DNA of 64,000 nt from assembly GCF_900250115.1 (NCBI RefSeq), contig NZ_LT984803.1, forward strand, positions 1,178,001-1,242,000. Direction: 5' to 3'. Origin of the DNA: Cupriavidus taiwanensis (lineage in GTDB: Bacteria > Pseudomonadota > Gammaproteobacteria > Burkholderiales > Burkholderiaceae). Positions within the stretch are counted from its first letter, which is position 1. Every line of letters begins with the position of its first letter. Under the pieces are notes generated by a model. It saw only the letters and a program-made list of their open reading frames with translations. It had not been told where the DNA came from and did no database searches. The translations under genes and the position numbers were made by a program. This document shows, one piece after another, positions 9,694 to 18,440 of the stretch.

Positions 9694-10410
9694 TCAGTTG
9701 GCCACGGGGGCGCTGGCAGGCGACTGGCGCCCGCCCGGCGCCGCCTTGCGGCCGGTGGCCGCCGGTGCGGCCGGCTTCGGAGGCGCTGCCACGGCGGAAG
9801 CCGGGGACAGCTGGCGCAGGCCGGCACTGGCGCGGGCATCGCCGGGATTGCGGCGCAGGGCTTCGGTGTAGGCCTGCTCGGCCAGGCGGCGGTAGACGTC
9901 GCCCAGGTTGGTGTAGCCGACGGCGAAGGCGGGCTTGACCTCGGTGGCGAGCAGCAATTCGGCCTCGGCGCGCTTCAGGTCGCCGCGCTTGGCATAGAGC
10001 AGCGCCAGGTTGTTGTGCGGCTCGGGCAGTTCGGGAAAGTCCTGCGCCATCTCGCTGAAGGCCTGGATCGCTTCGTCCTCGCGGCCCGCCTGGGCCAGCG
10101 CCCAGGCGCGCTGGAAGCGGGCCTGCGCATTGCGCGGGTTGGCGGCCAGCACGCGGTCGAAGTTTTTGATGGCGTCCTCGTAGCGGCGCGCGTTGGCGGC
10201 TTGCTGGGCCTCGCCCATGCCCGGGTCGCTCGACTGGATGCCGCCGACCGGCGAGTTCGGCACCGCCAGCGACAGCGGGCCGTGCTGCGCGGACGCGGGG
10301 CCTGCCAGCGCCGCGGCCAGGGCCAGCAGCGGCAGGACGGTGCGAACTCCGCGCCGGCGCACGCGCGCAGCGGAAACGGCGAAAAACGGGGTGGTCAGCG
10401 GCAGGCTCAT
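9694..10410 (-). CDS. Exported TPR-repeat protein
   Basis: About 238 residues. After a basic N-terminus (VRRRGVR) comes the hydrophobic TVLPLLALAAALAGPASAQ, a Sec signal with cleavage near SAQ. The mature part carries three or four tetratricopeptide repeats: ANARRYEDAIKNFDRVLAANP, QARFQRAWALAQAGREDEAI, HNNLALLYAKRGDLKRAEAELLLA and GYTNLGDVYRRLAEQAYTEAL. It ends in an Ala/Pro-rich tail. Probably a periplasmic protein-interaction scaffold; partner unknown. The start at 10410 lacks a ribosome site and a TATAAC hexamer ends only 13 nt before it on the coding strand; a start at 10440 is in frame. It lies upstream of ppiA/ppiB with a 70-nt gap. Confidence 0.8.
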   Translation of the reverse strand: MSLPLTTPFFAVSAARVRRRGVRTVLPLLALAAALAGPASAQHGPLSLAVPNSPVGGIQSSDPGMGEAQQAANARRYEDAIKNFDRVLAANPRNAQARFQRAWALAQAGREDEAIQAFSEMAQDFPELPEPHNNLALLYAKRGDLKRAEAELLLATEVKPAFAVGYTNLGDVYRRLAEQAYTEALRRNPGDARASAGLRQLSPASAVAAPPKPAAPAATGRKAAPGGRQSPASAPVAN

Positions 10411-10654
10411 TGAGGACGGGTCCGTTATACTCCGCGGCATTCTAGCAAAGCGGCAAGTGCGGCACGAAGGCGATGCCGCGGCGCGCCCGGTGCGTGATTG
10501 CGCGTGCGCCGGCCGGTGAAGCCGCATGCCCGACTCGCGCACCGCCTTCCGGTAAGATATGGGGCGCGACGGCATTGCGCCAGTGGCGGCGTTCGCGGCC
10601 CGCGCTGCCTGCCGTGTGGAACCGGCAGTCTCCTCTCACCACTCACTTCGTTTC

Positions 10655-12046
10655 ATGCAGCCTTTGAACATCTACAACACGCTCGCGCGTGAGAAGCAGC
10701 CATTCGTGCCAATCGAACCCGGCAAGGTCCGCATGTACGTGTGCGGCATGACCGTGTACGACTACTGCCACGTCGGCCACGCGCGCGTGATGGTGGTGTT
10801 CGACATGGTGCACCGGTGGCTGCGCGCTGCCGGCTACGAGGTGACGTATGTGCAGAACATCACCGACATCGATGACAAGATCATCCGCCGCGCGGTCGAG
10901 AACGGCGAGACCATCGGCGAGCTGACCACGCGCTTCATCCAGTACATGCACGAAGACGCCGCCGCGCTGGGCGTGATCCGTCCCGACCATGAGCCGCGCG
11001 CCACCGACTACGTGCCGCAGATGCTCGACATGATCGGCAAGCTGGAAGCAAAGGGACTGGCCTACCAGGCCAGCGACGGCGACGTGAACTACTCGGTGCG
11101 CAAGTTCGATGGCTACGGCAGTCTCTCCGGCAAGTCGCTGGAAGACCTGCGCGCCGGCGAGCGTGTCAGCGCCAACGATGCCAAGCAGGACCCGCTCGAC
11201 TTCGTCCTGTGGAAATCCGCCAAGGCCAGCGAGCCGCCCGAGAGCAAGTGGGACTCGAAGTGGGGCGCCGGCCGGCCGGGCTGGCACATTGAATGCTCTG
11301 CAATGAGCTGCGCGCTGCTGGGCGAGCATTTCGACATCCATGGCGGCGGGGCCGACCTGCAGTTCCCGCACCACGAAAACGAGATCGCGCAGTCCGAAGG
11401 CGCCAGCGGCAAGCCCTTCGTCAACCTGTGGATGCACAACGGCTTCGTGCGCATCAACGACGAGAAAATGTCCAAGTCGCTTGGCAATTTTTTCACTATC
11501 CGCGAGGTGCTGAAGGCGTACGACGCCGAGGTCGTGCGCTTCTTCATCCTGCGCGCGCACTACCGCAGCCCGCTGAACTACAGCGATGCGCACCTGGACG
11601 ATGCGCGCCACGCGCTGACGCGCCTGTACACGGCGCTCAAGGACAACCAGCCGGGCGGCTGCGCGGTGGACTGGGACGAGCCGCACGCAAAGCGCTTTGC
11701 CGAAGCCATGGGCGACGACTTCAACACGCCGATCGCGATGTCGGTGCTGTTCGACCTGGCCAGCGAGATCAACCGCACCGGCTCGACCGCGGCCGCGCGC
11801 CAGCTCAAGGGGCTGGCCGGCACGCTGGGCCTGCTCGAGCGTGACCCGCATACCTTCCTGCAGGGCGGCGGCAAGGCCGACGCTGGCCCGGCGCCGGACG
11901 AGATCGAAAAACTGATCGCGGCGCGCAAGGCCGCCAAGGCCGAGCGCAACTTTGCCGAGGCGGACCGCATCCGCGCCCAGCTGCTGGAAGCGGGCATCGT
12001 GCTGGAAGACAAGCCGGGCGGTGCCACCGAGTGGAGGCGTGCTTGA
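10655..12046 (+). CDS. cysS: Cysteinyl-tRNA synthetase
   Basis: Charges tRNA-Cys in the cytoplasm. 463 residues. Class I signatures: the HIGH-like CHVGHAR following the zinc ligand in [10 protein letters not shown], the zinc-site GWHIECSAM and FPHHENE, and KMSKS in [13 protein letters not shown]. The C-terminal anticodon/DALR region ends [13 protein letters not shown]. The start at 10655 ([17 protein letters not shown]) matches family N-termini; the 32 upstream codons are unconserved. Its last 16 nt overlap the GTG start proposed for the downstream glycosylase, suggesting translational coupling. A TAAGAT hexamer at 10553-10558 is a possible -10. Confidence 0.97.
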   Translation: MQPLNIYNTLAREKQPFVPIEPGKVRMYVCGMTVYDYCHVGHARVMVVFDMVHRWLRAAGYEVTYVQNITDIDDKIIRRAVENGETIGELTTRFIQYMHEDAAALGVIRPDHEPRATDYVPQMLDMIGKLEAKGLAYQASDGDVNYSVRKFDGYGSLSGKSLEDLRAGERVSANDAKQDPLDFVLWKSAKASEPPESKWDSKWGAGRPGWHIECSAMSCALLGEHFDIHGGGADLQFPHHENEIAQSEGASGKPFVNLWMHNGFVRINDEKMSKSLGNFFTIREVLKAYDAEVVRFFILRAHYRSPLNYSDAHLDDARHALTRLYTALKDNQPGGCAVDWDEPHAKRFAEAMGDDFNTPIAMSVLFDLASEINRTGSTAAARQLKGLAGTLGLLERDPHTFLQGGGKADAGPAPDEIEKLIAARKAAKAERNFAEADRIRAQLLEAGIVLEDKPGGATEWRRA

Positions 12047-12891
12047 ACGCTGCCGCGCGCAAGCCCGCCACCGCCACGCCGCCCGCCGCCGCGGGGCGGG
12101 CGAAGGCGGCCGGCCCGCGCCCGGCCAAGGCCGGCGCCAGGGAGGCGCCGCTGCCCGACGGCAAGGACAGCAGCAAGGACGCACGGCCCGCGGTGAGGGC
12201 CGCGCGCAACGCCAAGGCCGTGCTGCCCGAGGCGCAGGCGGTGCCGCTGCCGGTCGAGACCGTGGTCGACGCGGTGCGCCCCGCCTACTGGGACGAGGCC
12301 TGCGCGGACCTGATGAAGCGCGACCGCATCCTGCGCAAGATGATCCCGACCTACGGCCCGGCGCACCTGGTCTCGCGCGGCGACCCGTTCGTCACGCTGG
12401 CGCGCGCGGTGGTGGGCCAGCAGATCTCGGTCAAGGCGGCGCAGTCGGTGTGGGAGCGGCTGCACGCGGTCTGCCCGCGGCTGGCGCCGGCGCAGTTCCT
12501 GCGCGCCGGTCCCGAGAAACTGGCGGGCTGCGGCGTGTCCAAGCGCAAGGCGGAATACCTGATCGACCTGGCCGGGCATTTCAAGGCCGGCACCGTGCAC
12601 GTCGCGCAGTGGGCGCAGATGGACGACGAGGCCGTGATCGCCGAGCTGACGCAGATCCGCGGCATCGGGCGCTGGACCGCCGAGATGTTCCTGATGTTCA
12701 ATCTGATGCGGCCTAACGTGCTGCCGCTTGACGACATCGGCCTGATCAACGCGATTTCCGCCAATTACTTCAGTGGCGAGCCGGTCACGCGCAGCGAGGC
12801 GCGCGAGGTGGCGGCCAACTGGGAGCCGTGGCGGACCGTGGCAACCTGGTATATGTGGCGTAGTCTGGACCCGCTGCCTGTGACGTACTAG
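12031..12891 (+). CDS. DNA-3-methyladenine glycosylase II (AlkA-like, HhH-GPD)
   Basis: Base-excision glycosylase that removes alkylated purines. 286 residues if it begins at the GTG within the cysS end. The core from about residue 80 contains [29 protein letters not shown], the helix-hairpin-helix [16 protein letters not shown] and the catalytic Asp in LPLDDIGL, then [14 protein letters not shown]. The E. coli AlkA N-terminal domain is absent. The first about 75 residues are Ala/Lys/Pro-rich and low complexity; they could be a disordered DNA-binding tail or, if translation begins later, not translated at all. Overlap with cysS suggests coupling. Substrate range not readable from sequence. 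Confidence 0.9.
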   Translation: MEACLNAAARKPATATPPAAAGRAKAAGPRPAKAGAREAPLPDGKDSSKDARPAVRAARNAKAVLPEAQAVPLPVETVVDAVRPAYWDEACADLMKRDRILRKMIPTYGPAHLVSRGDPFVTLARAVVGQQISVKAAQSVWERLHAVCPRLAPAQFLRAGPEKLAGCGVSKRKAEYLIDLAGHFKAGTVHVAQWAQMDDEAVIAELTQIRGIGRWTAEMFLMFNLMRPNVLPLDDIGLINAISANYFSGEPVTRSEAREVAANWEPWRTVATWYMWRSLDPLPVTY

Positions 12892-12943
12892 GCATCGGAA
12901 CAATAAAAATCAGAGGCAGGTGCATGGCTGGCAACCTGGCAGG

Positions 12944-12974
12944 CGCTAAGATAGCGGCCAATTTCCGGTAGAAT
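12944..12974 (+). promoter_or_regulatory. Possible accA promoter region
   Basis: TAGAAT at 12969-12974 inside GGTAGAATGC looks like an extended -10, 33 nt before the accA ATG. Just upstream is a small palindrome CGCTA-AGA-TAGCG (12944-12956). No good -35 at 16-18 nt is visible. Confidence 0.35.
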
Positions 12975-13006
12975 GCGCCCCTTCACAGACAGGTACGTGT
13001 GATTTT

Positions 13007-13978
13007 ATGAAAACCACCTTCCTGGATTTTGAGCAGCCCATTGCCGAACTCGAGGCAAAGATCGAAGAACTGCGCTTCGTGCAGGACGATTCGGCTGTCG
13101 ATATTTCCGAAGAGATTTCGCGGCTGGCCGGCAAGAGCCAGCAGCTGACCAAAGACATCTATGCCAACCTGAGCCCGTGGCAGGTTGCGCAGATCGCCCG
13201 CCACCCCCAGCGCCCCTACACGCTGGACTACGTGCGCGAGATCTTTACCGATTTCCACGAACTGCACGGCGACCGCACCTTCGCCGACGACCTGTCGATC
13301 ATCGGCGGCCTGGCACGCTTCAATGGCCAGTCGTGCATGGTGATCGGCCACCAGAAGGGCCGTGACACGAAAGAGCGCGCCATGCGCAATTTCGGCATGC
13401 CCAAGCCCGAGGGCTACCGCAAGGCCAAGCGCCTGATGGAACTGGCCGACAAGTTCGGGCTGCCGATCTTCACCTTCGTCGACACCCCGGGCGCGTTCCC
13501 CGGCATCGACGCCGAAGAGCGCGGCCAGTCCGAGGCCATCGGCCACAACCTGTATGTGATGGCCGGCCTGAAGGTGCCGCTGATCGCCACCATCATCGGC
13601 GAGGGCGGTTCGGGCGGCGCGCTGGCGATTGCCGTCGGCGACGTGGTGCAGATGCTGCAGTTCGCCACCTACGCGGTGATCTCGCCGGAAGGCTGCGCCT
13701 CGATCCTGTGGAAGACCGCCGAGAAGGCGCCGGAAGCCGCCGAGGCGCTGGGCCTGACCGCGCACCGCCTGAAGGCGCTGGGCCTGATCGACAAGATCGT
13801 GAGCGAGCCGCTGGGCGGCGCACATCGGGACTACAAGGGCATGGCGGCGCTGCTCAAGCGCTCGCTGGCCGAGTCGCTGCGCCAGTTCCAGGGCATGAGC
13901 GTGAAGGAGTTGCAGGCGCGCCGCTACGAGCGCCTGCTGGCCTATGGCAAGTTCAAGGAAACCGGCGCCCAGCAGTGA
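13007..13978 (+). CDS. accA: Acetyl-CoA carboxylase carboxyltransferase subunit alpha
   Basis: With AccD it moves CO2 from carboxy-biotin to acetyl-CoA, giving malonyl-CoA, the committed step of fatty acid synthesis. 323 residues, normal length. Begins [22 protein letters not shown], the usual N-terminal helix. Crotonase-fold landmarks: [53 protein letters not shown] and [12 protein letters not shown] start-proximal TTTT-ATG context has no strong ribosome site. The 3' end overlaps tilS by 35 nt, so the two are translationally coupled; this pairing is common in Burkholderiales. Confidence 0.97.
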   Translation: MKTTFLDFEQPIAELEAKIEELRFVQDDSAVDISEEISRLAGKSQQLTKDIYANLSPWQVAQIARHPQRPYTLDYVREIFTDFHELHGDRTFADDLSIIGGLARFNGQSCMVIGHQKGRDTKERAMRNFGMPKPEGYRKAKRLMELADKFGLPIFTFVDTPGAFPGIDAEERGQSEAIGHNLYVMAGLKVPLIATIIGEGGSGGALAIAVGDVVQMLQFATYAVISPEGCASILWKTAEKAPEAAEALGLTAHRLKALGLIDKIVSEPLGGAHRDYKGMAALLKRSLAESLRQFQGMSVKELQARRYERLLAYGKFKETGAQQ

Positions 13979-15395
13979 CCCGTCCGCCCGGCTGACCGAC
14001 AAGGTCGCACAGGCCCTGCAGGCCGGTGCGGCCTTTGTTGTTTCTGGCGGTGCCGCGGCGGCAGCGCCGACGGTGGCGGTGGCGCTGTCGGGCGGGCGCG
14101 ACTCGGTCGCGCTGCTGCACGCCGCGCGTGCGGCGCTGGCGCAGGCGGGCGACGGCGCGCGCGTGGTGGCGCTGCACGTCCACCACGGCCTGCAGGCCGA
14201 GGCCGATGACTGGGACCGCTTCTGCGCCGCGCTGTGCGCGCACTGGCAGGTGGGCTATTTCGTGCGGCGCGTGTCGGTGCGGCCGGCGGCGGGCGAGGGC
14301 GTCGAAGCGGCCGCGCGCCGCGCGCGCTATGCCGCGCTGGCGGCGATGTGCGCCGACAGCGGCGCGCGCCTGCTGCTGTTTGCCCACCACCAGGACGACC
14401 AGGTCGAGACCGTGCTGCTGCGGCTGTTCCGCGGCGCCGGCGTGGCCGGCATGGCAGGCATGCCGGCGCTGCGCGCGCTGGATCCGCGCAGCGGCGTGAC
14501 GCTGCTGCGTCCGTGGCTCGACGTGCCCCGCGCGGGCATCGAGGCATACTGCGCCGCCAACGCGCTGCAGTGGGTCGACGATCCATCCAATGCCGACGGC
14601 CGCTACGCGCGCAACGCCTTGCGCCAGCATCTGCCGGCGCTGCAGGCGGCGTTTCCGGCGCTGGCGCTCAACGTGGTGCAGGCCGCCGCGCATTTTGCCC
14701 AGGCCGGCGCGCTGATCGACCAGCTCGCCGGCACCGCGCTGGCGACGCTGGCGCGTGCCGGCCGCGATGCCGACACCCTGTCCGAACTCGACCTGCCCGG
14801 CCTGCGCGCGCTGCCGGCGGCGCAGGCCGATGCGGTGCTGCGCCTGTGGTTGCGCGACCTCGGTGTGCGCGCGCCGTCCACCGCCCGGCTGGCGGCGATG
14901 CGGGAACAACTGATTGCACACGCGGGCGGCGAGCCGGCCATCGCCCACGAAGGCCTGGTGCTGCGCCGCTTCCGCGAGCGCGTGCTGGCCTGCGTTCCGC
15001 CGCCGGCGGTGGCGCCCGCGCCCGTGCTGCTGGACTGGCGCGGCGAAGCGCGCATCGTCGTGCCCGCCTGGCGCGGCGAGCTCCGGTTTTTCCGCGACGA
15101 CAGCTTCGGCGTGCCCGAAGCCGTGCTGCGCCAGCCGCTGCGCCTGGCCGCGCGCAGCGGCGGCGAGCGCATCGTGCTGCGCCCAGGCGGCCCGGCGCGG
15201 GCGCTGAAGCAGGCCTGCCAGGAAGCCGGCATCCCGGCCTGGCGCCGGGCCTGGCTGCCGCTCCTGTGGGCCGGCGACACGCTGGTGCTGGCCGCCGGCC
15301 TGGGCATGCATCGCCGCTGGCCCGAAGCCGCACCGGCACCGCGCTGGCGCGTGGCCTGGCACCCGCAGGCGCCAGTGGCACTGCCGCCGCGCTGA
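13944..15395 (+). CDS. tilS: tRNA(Ile)-lysidine synthetase
   Basis: Converts C34 of the CAU-anticodon tRNA-Ile to lysidine, so it reads AUA instead of AUG. 483 residues. The N-type ATP pyrophosphatase PP-loop is [53 protein letters not shown] and the WVDDPSNAD motif follow, all diagnostic. The C-terminal domain (about 370-483, with [17 protein letters not shown] and [14 protein letters not shown]) binds tRNA. There is no usable start codon between the ATG inside accA and the PP-loop, so the 35-nt overlap with accA is likely real. Confidence 0.95.
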   Translation: MASSRKPAPSSDPSARLTDKVAQALQAGAAFVVSGGAAAAAPTVAVALSGGRDSVALLHAARAALAQAGDGARVVALHVHHGLQAEADDWDRFCAALCAHWQVGYFVRRVSVRPAAGEGVEAAARRARYAALAAMCADSGARLLLFAHHQDDQVETVLLRLFRGAGVAGMAGMPALRALDPRSGVTLLRPWLDVPRAGIEAYCAANALQWVDDPSNADGRYARNALRQHLPALQAAFPALALNVVQAAAHFAQAGALIDQLAGTALATLARAGRDADTLSELDLPGLRALPAAQADAVLRLWLRDLGVRAPSTARLAAMREQLIAHAGGEPAIAHEGLVLRRFRERVLACVPPPAVAPAPVLLDWRGEARIVVPAWRGELRFFRDDSFGVPEAVLRQPLRLAARSGGERIVLRPGGPARALKQACQEAGIPAWRRAWLPLLWAGDTLVLAAGLGMHRRWPEAAPAPRWRVAWHPQAPVALPPR

Positions 15396-15473
15396 CCTTG
15401 CCGAAGGGCGGTTCGATGGCGTGCGCCAGCCGCCGGCATCACATCCGGTCCGCGGCAGAATATCCCGTGCGCC

Positions 15474-15502
15474 TTGCCTGACCGGGCCGCTTCGTGTATT
15501 TT
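15474..15502 (+). promoter_or_regulatory. Putative sigma-70 promoter of lysC
   Basis: TTGCCT (15474-15479) and TATTTT (15497-15502) are separated by 17 nt and lie 37 nt before the lysC start. A second -10-like CATAAT lies a little downstream. Pattern match only. Confidence 0.45.
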
Positions 15503-15538
15503 CAAGGGCTTTGCATAATCGCTGGCGTCGACAAGAAG

Positions 15539-16792
15539 ATGGCTCTCATCGTTCACAAATACGGCGGCACTTCGATGGGTTCCACGGAACGCATCAAGAA
15601 TGTCGCCAAGCGCGTGGCCAAGTGGCACCGCGCCGGTCACCGCGTAGTCGTGGTGCCTTCGGCCATGTCGGGCGAGACCAATCGCCTGCTGGGACTCGCC
15701 AAGGAAATTTCGCCGCAGCCCAATCCGCGTGAACTGGACATGCTCGCCTCTACCGGCGAACAGGCCAGCGTGGCACTGCTGGCGATCGCCCTGCACGGCG
15801 AGGACATCGACGCCGTCAGCTACACCGGCTGGCAGGTTCCGGTGAAGACCGACTCGTCGTACACCAAGGCCCGCATCGAATCGATCGACGACGAGCGCAT
15901 CCTGGCCGACCTCGACGCCGGCCGCGTGGTCGTGATCACCGGCTTCCAGGGCATCGACGACGACGGCAACATCACCACGCTGGGCCGCGGCGGCTCGGAC
16001 ACCTCGGCCGTGGCCATCGCCGCCGCGATCGAGGCCGACGAGTGCCTGATCTACACCGACGTCGACGGCGTCTACACCACCGACCCGCGCGTGGTCGAGG
16101 ACGCCCGCCGCCTGGACCAGATCACCTTCGAGGAAATGCTGGAAATGGCCAGCCTCGGCTCCAAGGTGCTGCAGATCCGCTCGGTGGAGTTCGCCGGCAA
16201 GTACCGCGTCAAGACCCGCGTGCTGTCGTCGCTGACCGACCCGCTTATGCCGCTCGAGCAGGAAATGCACTCGGGCACGCTGATCACTTTTGAGGAAGAA
16301 GACTCCACCATGGAAGCCGCTGTCATCTCCGGCATCGCCTTTGCCCGCGACGAAGCCAAGATCACCGTCCTGGGCGTGCCCGACAAGCCCGGCATCGCCT
16401 ACCAGATCCTGGGCCCGGTCGCCGACGCCAATATCGACGTCGACATGATCATCCAGAACCAGTCCGTCGACGGCAAGACCGACTTCACCTTCACCGTGCC
16501 GCGCGGCGAGTACCAGCGCGCGCTGGCCATCCTGAACGATGGCGTGAAGGCGCACATCGGCGCCGGCAGCGTCTCGGGCGACCCCAAGGTGTCGAAGGTG
16601 TCGGTGGTGGGCGTGGGCATGCGCTCGCACGTCGGCATCGCCAGCAAGATGTTCCGCACGCTGTCGGAAGAGGGCATCAACATCCAGATGATCTCCACCT
16701 CGGAAATCAAGATCTCGGTGCTGATCGACGAGAAGTACATGGAGCTGGCCGTGCGCGCGCTGCACAAGGCCTTCGAACTGGAACAGGCGTGA
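15539..16792 (+). CDS. lysC: Aspartate kinase
   Basis: Phosphorylates aspartate at the head of lysine, threonine, methionine and diaminopimelate synthesis. 417 residues, the length of monofunctional lysine-sensitive enzymes. Kinase motifs: [14 protein letters not shown] at the start, [15 protein letters not shown], and [15 protein letters not shown]. Two ACT domains follow, at about 265-340 ([15 protein letters not shown]) and 345-417 ([17 protein letters not shown], then [17 protein letters not shown]), which carry feedback control. Like other class II-type aspartate kinases it may have an internal start for a regulatory beta subunit, but I cannot show this. An AAGAAG ribosome site precedes the ATG; in-frame start 45 nt upstream rejected. 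Confidence 0.97.
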   Translation: MALIVHKYGGTSMGSTERIKNVAKRVAKWHRAGHRVVVVPSAMSGETNRLLGLAKEISPQPNPRELDMLASTGEQASVALLAIALHGEDIDAVSYTGWQVPVKTDSSYTKARIESIDDERILADLDAGRVVVITGFQGIDDDGNITTLGRGGSDTSAVAIAAAIEADECLIYTDVDGVYTTDPRVVEDARRLDQITFEEMLEMASLGSKVLQIRSVEFAGKYRVKTRVLSSLTDPLMPLEQEMHSGTLITFEEEDSTMEAAVISGIAFARDEAKITVLGVPDKPGIAYQILGPVADANIDVDMIIQNQSVDGKTDFTFTVPRGEYQRALAILNDGVKAHIGAGSVSGDPKVSKVSVVGVGMRSHVGIASKMFRTLSEEGINIQMISTSEIKISVLIDEKYMELAVRALHKAFELEQA

Positions 16793-16851
16793 TCCGTTCG
16801 TAAGCTTTTCTGGCGAGGCCGCAAAATTTGTGTTGAGTCATCGATTTTTCA

Positions 16852-16880
16852 TTGACCAACCCTGGTGGCATCGCTAGAAT
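16852..16880 (+). promoter_or_regulatory. Sigma-70 promoter of tRNA-Ser
   Basis: TTGACC (16852-16857), a 17-nt spacer and TAGAAT (16875-16880) form a near-consensus promoter. The predicted start point falls about 35 nt before the mature tRNA 5' end, the usual length for a tRNA leader. Confidence 0.75.
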
Positions 16881-16921
16881 ACGCGCTTCGTTGTGTGGCT
16901 CCCTCACACAACGCAAGTTTG

Positions 16922-17015
16922 GGAGACGTGGCCGAGAGGTCGAAGGCACTCCCCTGCTAAGGGAGCATCCGGGCCAAAACCTGGATCGAGGGTTCGAATC
17001 CCTCCGTCTCCGCCA
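16922..17015 (+). tRNA. tRNA-Ser (anticodon GCU)
   Basis: Reads AGC/AGU codons. The acceptor stem GGAGACG pairs with CGTCTCC, followed by G and an encoded CCA. The D arm contains GCCGAGAGGTCGAAGGC, the anticodon arm is CTCCCCT-GCT-AAGGGAG, a long variable arm (GCATCCGGGCCAAAACCTGGATC region) marks a class II tRNA, and the T arm is GAGGGTTCGAATCCCTC. All stems pair. It has its own promoter and terminator. Confidence 0.97.
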
Positions 17016-17038
17016 ATGACAACCGTCCTTGGCGGCGG

Positions 17039-17078
17039 AACCCCGGAAGATCGCGGTCTTCCGGGGTTTTGTTTTTTG
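17039..17078 (+). terminator. Rho-independent terminator after tRNA-Ser
   Basis: A perfect 12-bp stem AACCCCGGAAGA / TCTTCCGGGGTT around the loop TCGCGG, followed by TTGTTTTTTG. It closely resembles the terminator after pyc (21988-22025). Confidence 0.9.
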
Positions 17079-17293
17079 TGCCCACGCAGGGCGCATCCCG
17101 CACCAGCGGCCATCCATCCGCGCTGCCTTGCGCCGCTCTCCTCATGCGTGCGCCGGTCTCCTCCCACGCCTTGTCCCGGCTTCATCCAGATTCATATTGA
17201 GCATCGGCCTTGCCGGTGCCAGAATTCCCTGCATGCGGGGCGTGGCGCCGGCACCTGGCCGGCTCACTGCGCGGGATGGGCGGACAGATCGGG

Positions 17294-18223
17294 ATGCACA
17301 TGGACCGGGAACTGCTGCACCAGGCGTCGGAGGGATCGGTACTGTTCGCGGATGTCAGCGGCAGTACGCGGCTCTATGAACGGGCAGGCAACGCGGCCGC
17401 CCTTGCCGCGGTCGGCCGTTGCATCGGTGCGATGAAATCCTGTTCCGAGGCCTCGCAAGGCCGGCTGGTCAAGACCATCGGCGACGAGGTCATGGTGCTG
17501 TTCCCGTGCGCCGAGCAGGCCTTGCAGGCGGCATTGGACATTCAGCGGGCGGTTGCCGAGCTGCCTCCCGTGGCCGGCTTCACCATGTCGTCGCACATCG
17601 GCTTCCACCATGGCCCGATCCTGTCCGACGCCTCCGGCGATGTCTTCGGCGATGCCGTGAACCTGGCCGCGCGGCTGTCCGGCCTTGCCGCGCGCGGCCA
17701 GATCATCACCAGCAAGGATGCGGTCGCGGACCTGCCCGCGCCGCTGCGCCAGCTGACGCGCTACCTGTACCCGATCCACGTGCGCGGCAGGGCGCAGCCG
17801 GTCGAGTTGTACGAGGCGATCTGGCAGCACGCCACCGACCTGACCCTGGTTGCGGGGTTCAAGGAGCCGCTGTCGCATGCCGCCTTCCTCACCTTGCGCT
17901 ATCGGGACACCGTGATCGAGATGAACGCTGTCTCGGCGCCGGTCACCATCGGGCGGGACGCCGGCATGACCATCGTGGTGTCGGACCGCCTCGCGTCCCG
18001 GTTCCAGGCCATGGCCGAGCCGCGCGCCGGCCGCTATGTGCTGATCGACAGAAGCTCGAACGGCACCCATGTCAGCATGGACGGCGCCGAGCCATTCATT
18101 TTGCGCCGCGATGAGGTCACGCTGAGGGGGCATGGCTGGATCGGGTTTGGCCAGTGGACGGGGCCGAGCGCGGAGTGCATCGAGTTCGCCCTGCAGGTGG
18201 ACAAGACCGGTGCGGCGCGATAG
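17294..18223 (+). CDS. Class III adenylate/guanylate cyclase with C-terminal FHA-like domain
   Basis: About 309 residues, no membrane segment, so cytoplasmic. The N-terminal half is a class III cyclase: VLFADVSGSTRLYE carries the first metal Asp, VKTIGDEVMVLF the substrate Lys and second metal Asp, and FGDAVNLAARLSGLA the Asn/Arg transition-state pair. All appear intact, so activity is expected; ATP versus GTP is not clear. The C-terminal about 90 residues resemble an FHA domain (VTIGRD, then SRFQAM, then DRSSNGTHV), but the conserved His after Ser-Arg is Gln. Start chosen at 17294 (MHMDRELLHQ); ATG 17276 is also in frame. Single gene between the tRNA terminator and pyc. Confidence 0.85.
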   Translation: MHMDRELLHQASEGSVLFADVSGSTRLYERAGNAAALAAVGRCIGAMKSCSEASQGRLVKTIGDEVMVLFPCAEQALQAALDIQRAVAELPPVAGFTMSSHIGFHHGPILSDASGDVFGDAVNLAARLSGLAARGQIITSKDAVADLPAPLRQLTRYLYPIHVRGRAQPVELYEAIWQHATDLTLVAGFKEPLSHAAFLTLRYRDTVIEMNAVSAPVTIGRDAGMTIVVSDRLASRFQAMAEPRAGRYVLIDRSSNGTHVSMDGAEPFILRRDEVTLRGHGWIGFGQWTGPSAECIEFALQVDKTGAAR

Positions 18224-18246
18224 CGGGCATTCGCAGCAAGCGCCGC

Positions 18247-18313
18247 GGAATTTCAGTTTTGAATTCCATATGGACGTGGCGGGGTTGAAAAACCTCTTGT
18301 AAATCAACAAGAG
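18247..18313. promoter_or_regulatory. Two inverted repeats upstream of pyc
   Basis: GGAATT (18247-18252) and AATTCC (18262-18267) form one repeat. CTCTTGT (18294-18300) and ACAAGAG (18307-18313) form a perfect 7-bp repeat around AAATCA. Both lie in an AT-richer stretch 130-190 nt before the pyc ATG, as expected for a promoter with regulator sites. No T tract follows, so a terminator is less likely. Confidence 0.45.
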
Positions 18314-18440
18314 CGGCGGTGGCTCGGTTCTTGCGCCCATCCGGATGCAGGCGCATGCTGGTTCCCGCCTGTCATCCGCCATTCCCGATCATCTGACTTT
18401 CCGTTTGCCACCGCGCACGGAGGGCTATTTTCTTGCCGCC

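Noticed and set aside
14603..16765. 720-residue minus-strand frame across tilS and lysC
   Set aside because: Crosses two well supported genes on the other strand and has no recognisable domain.
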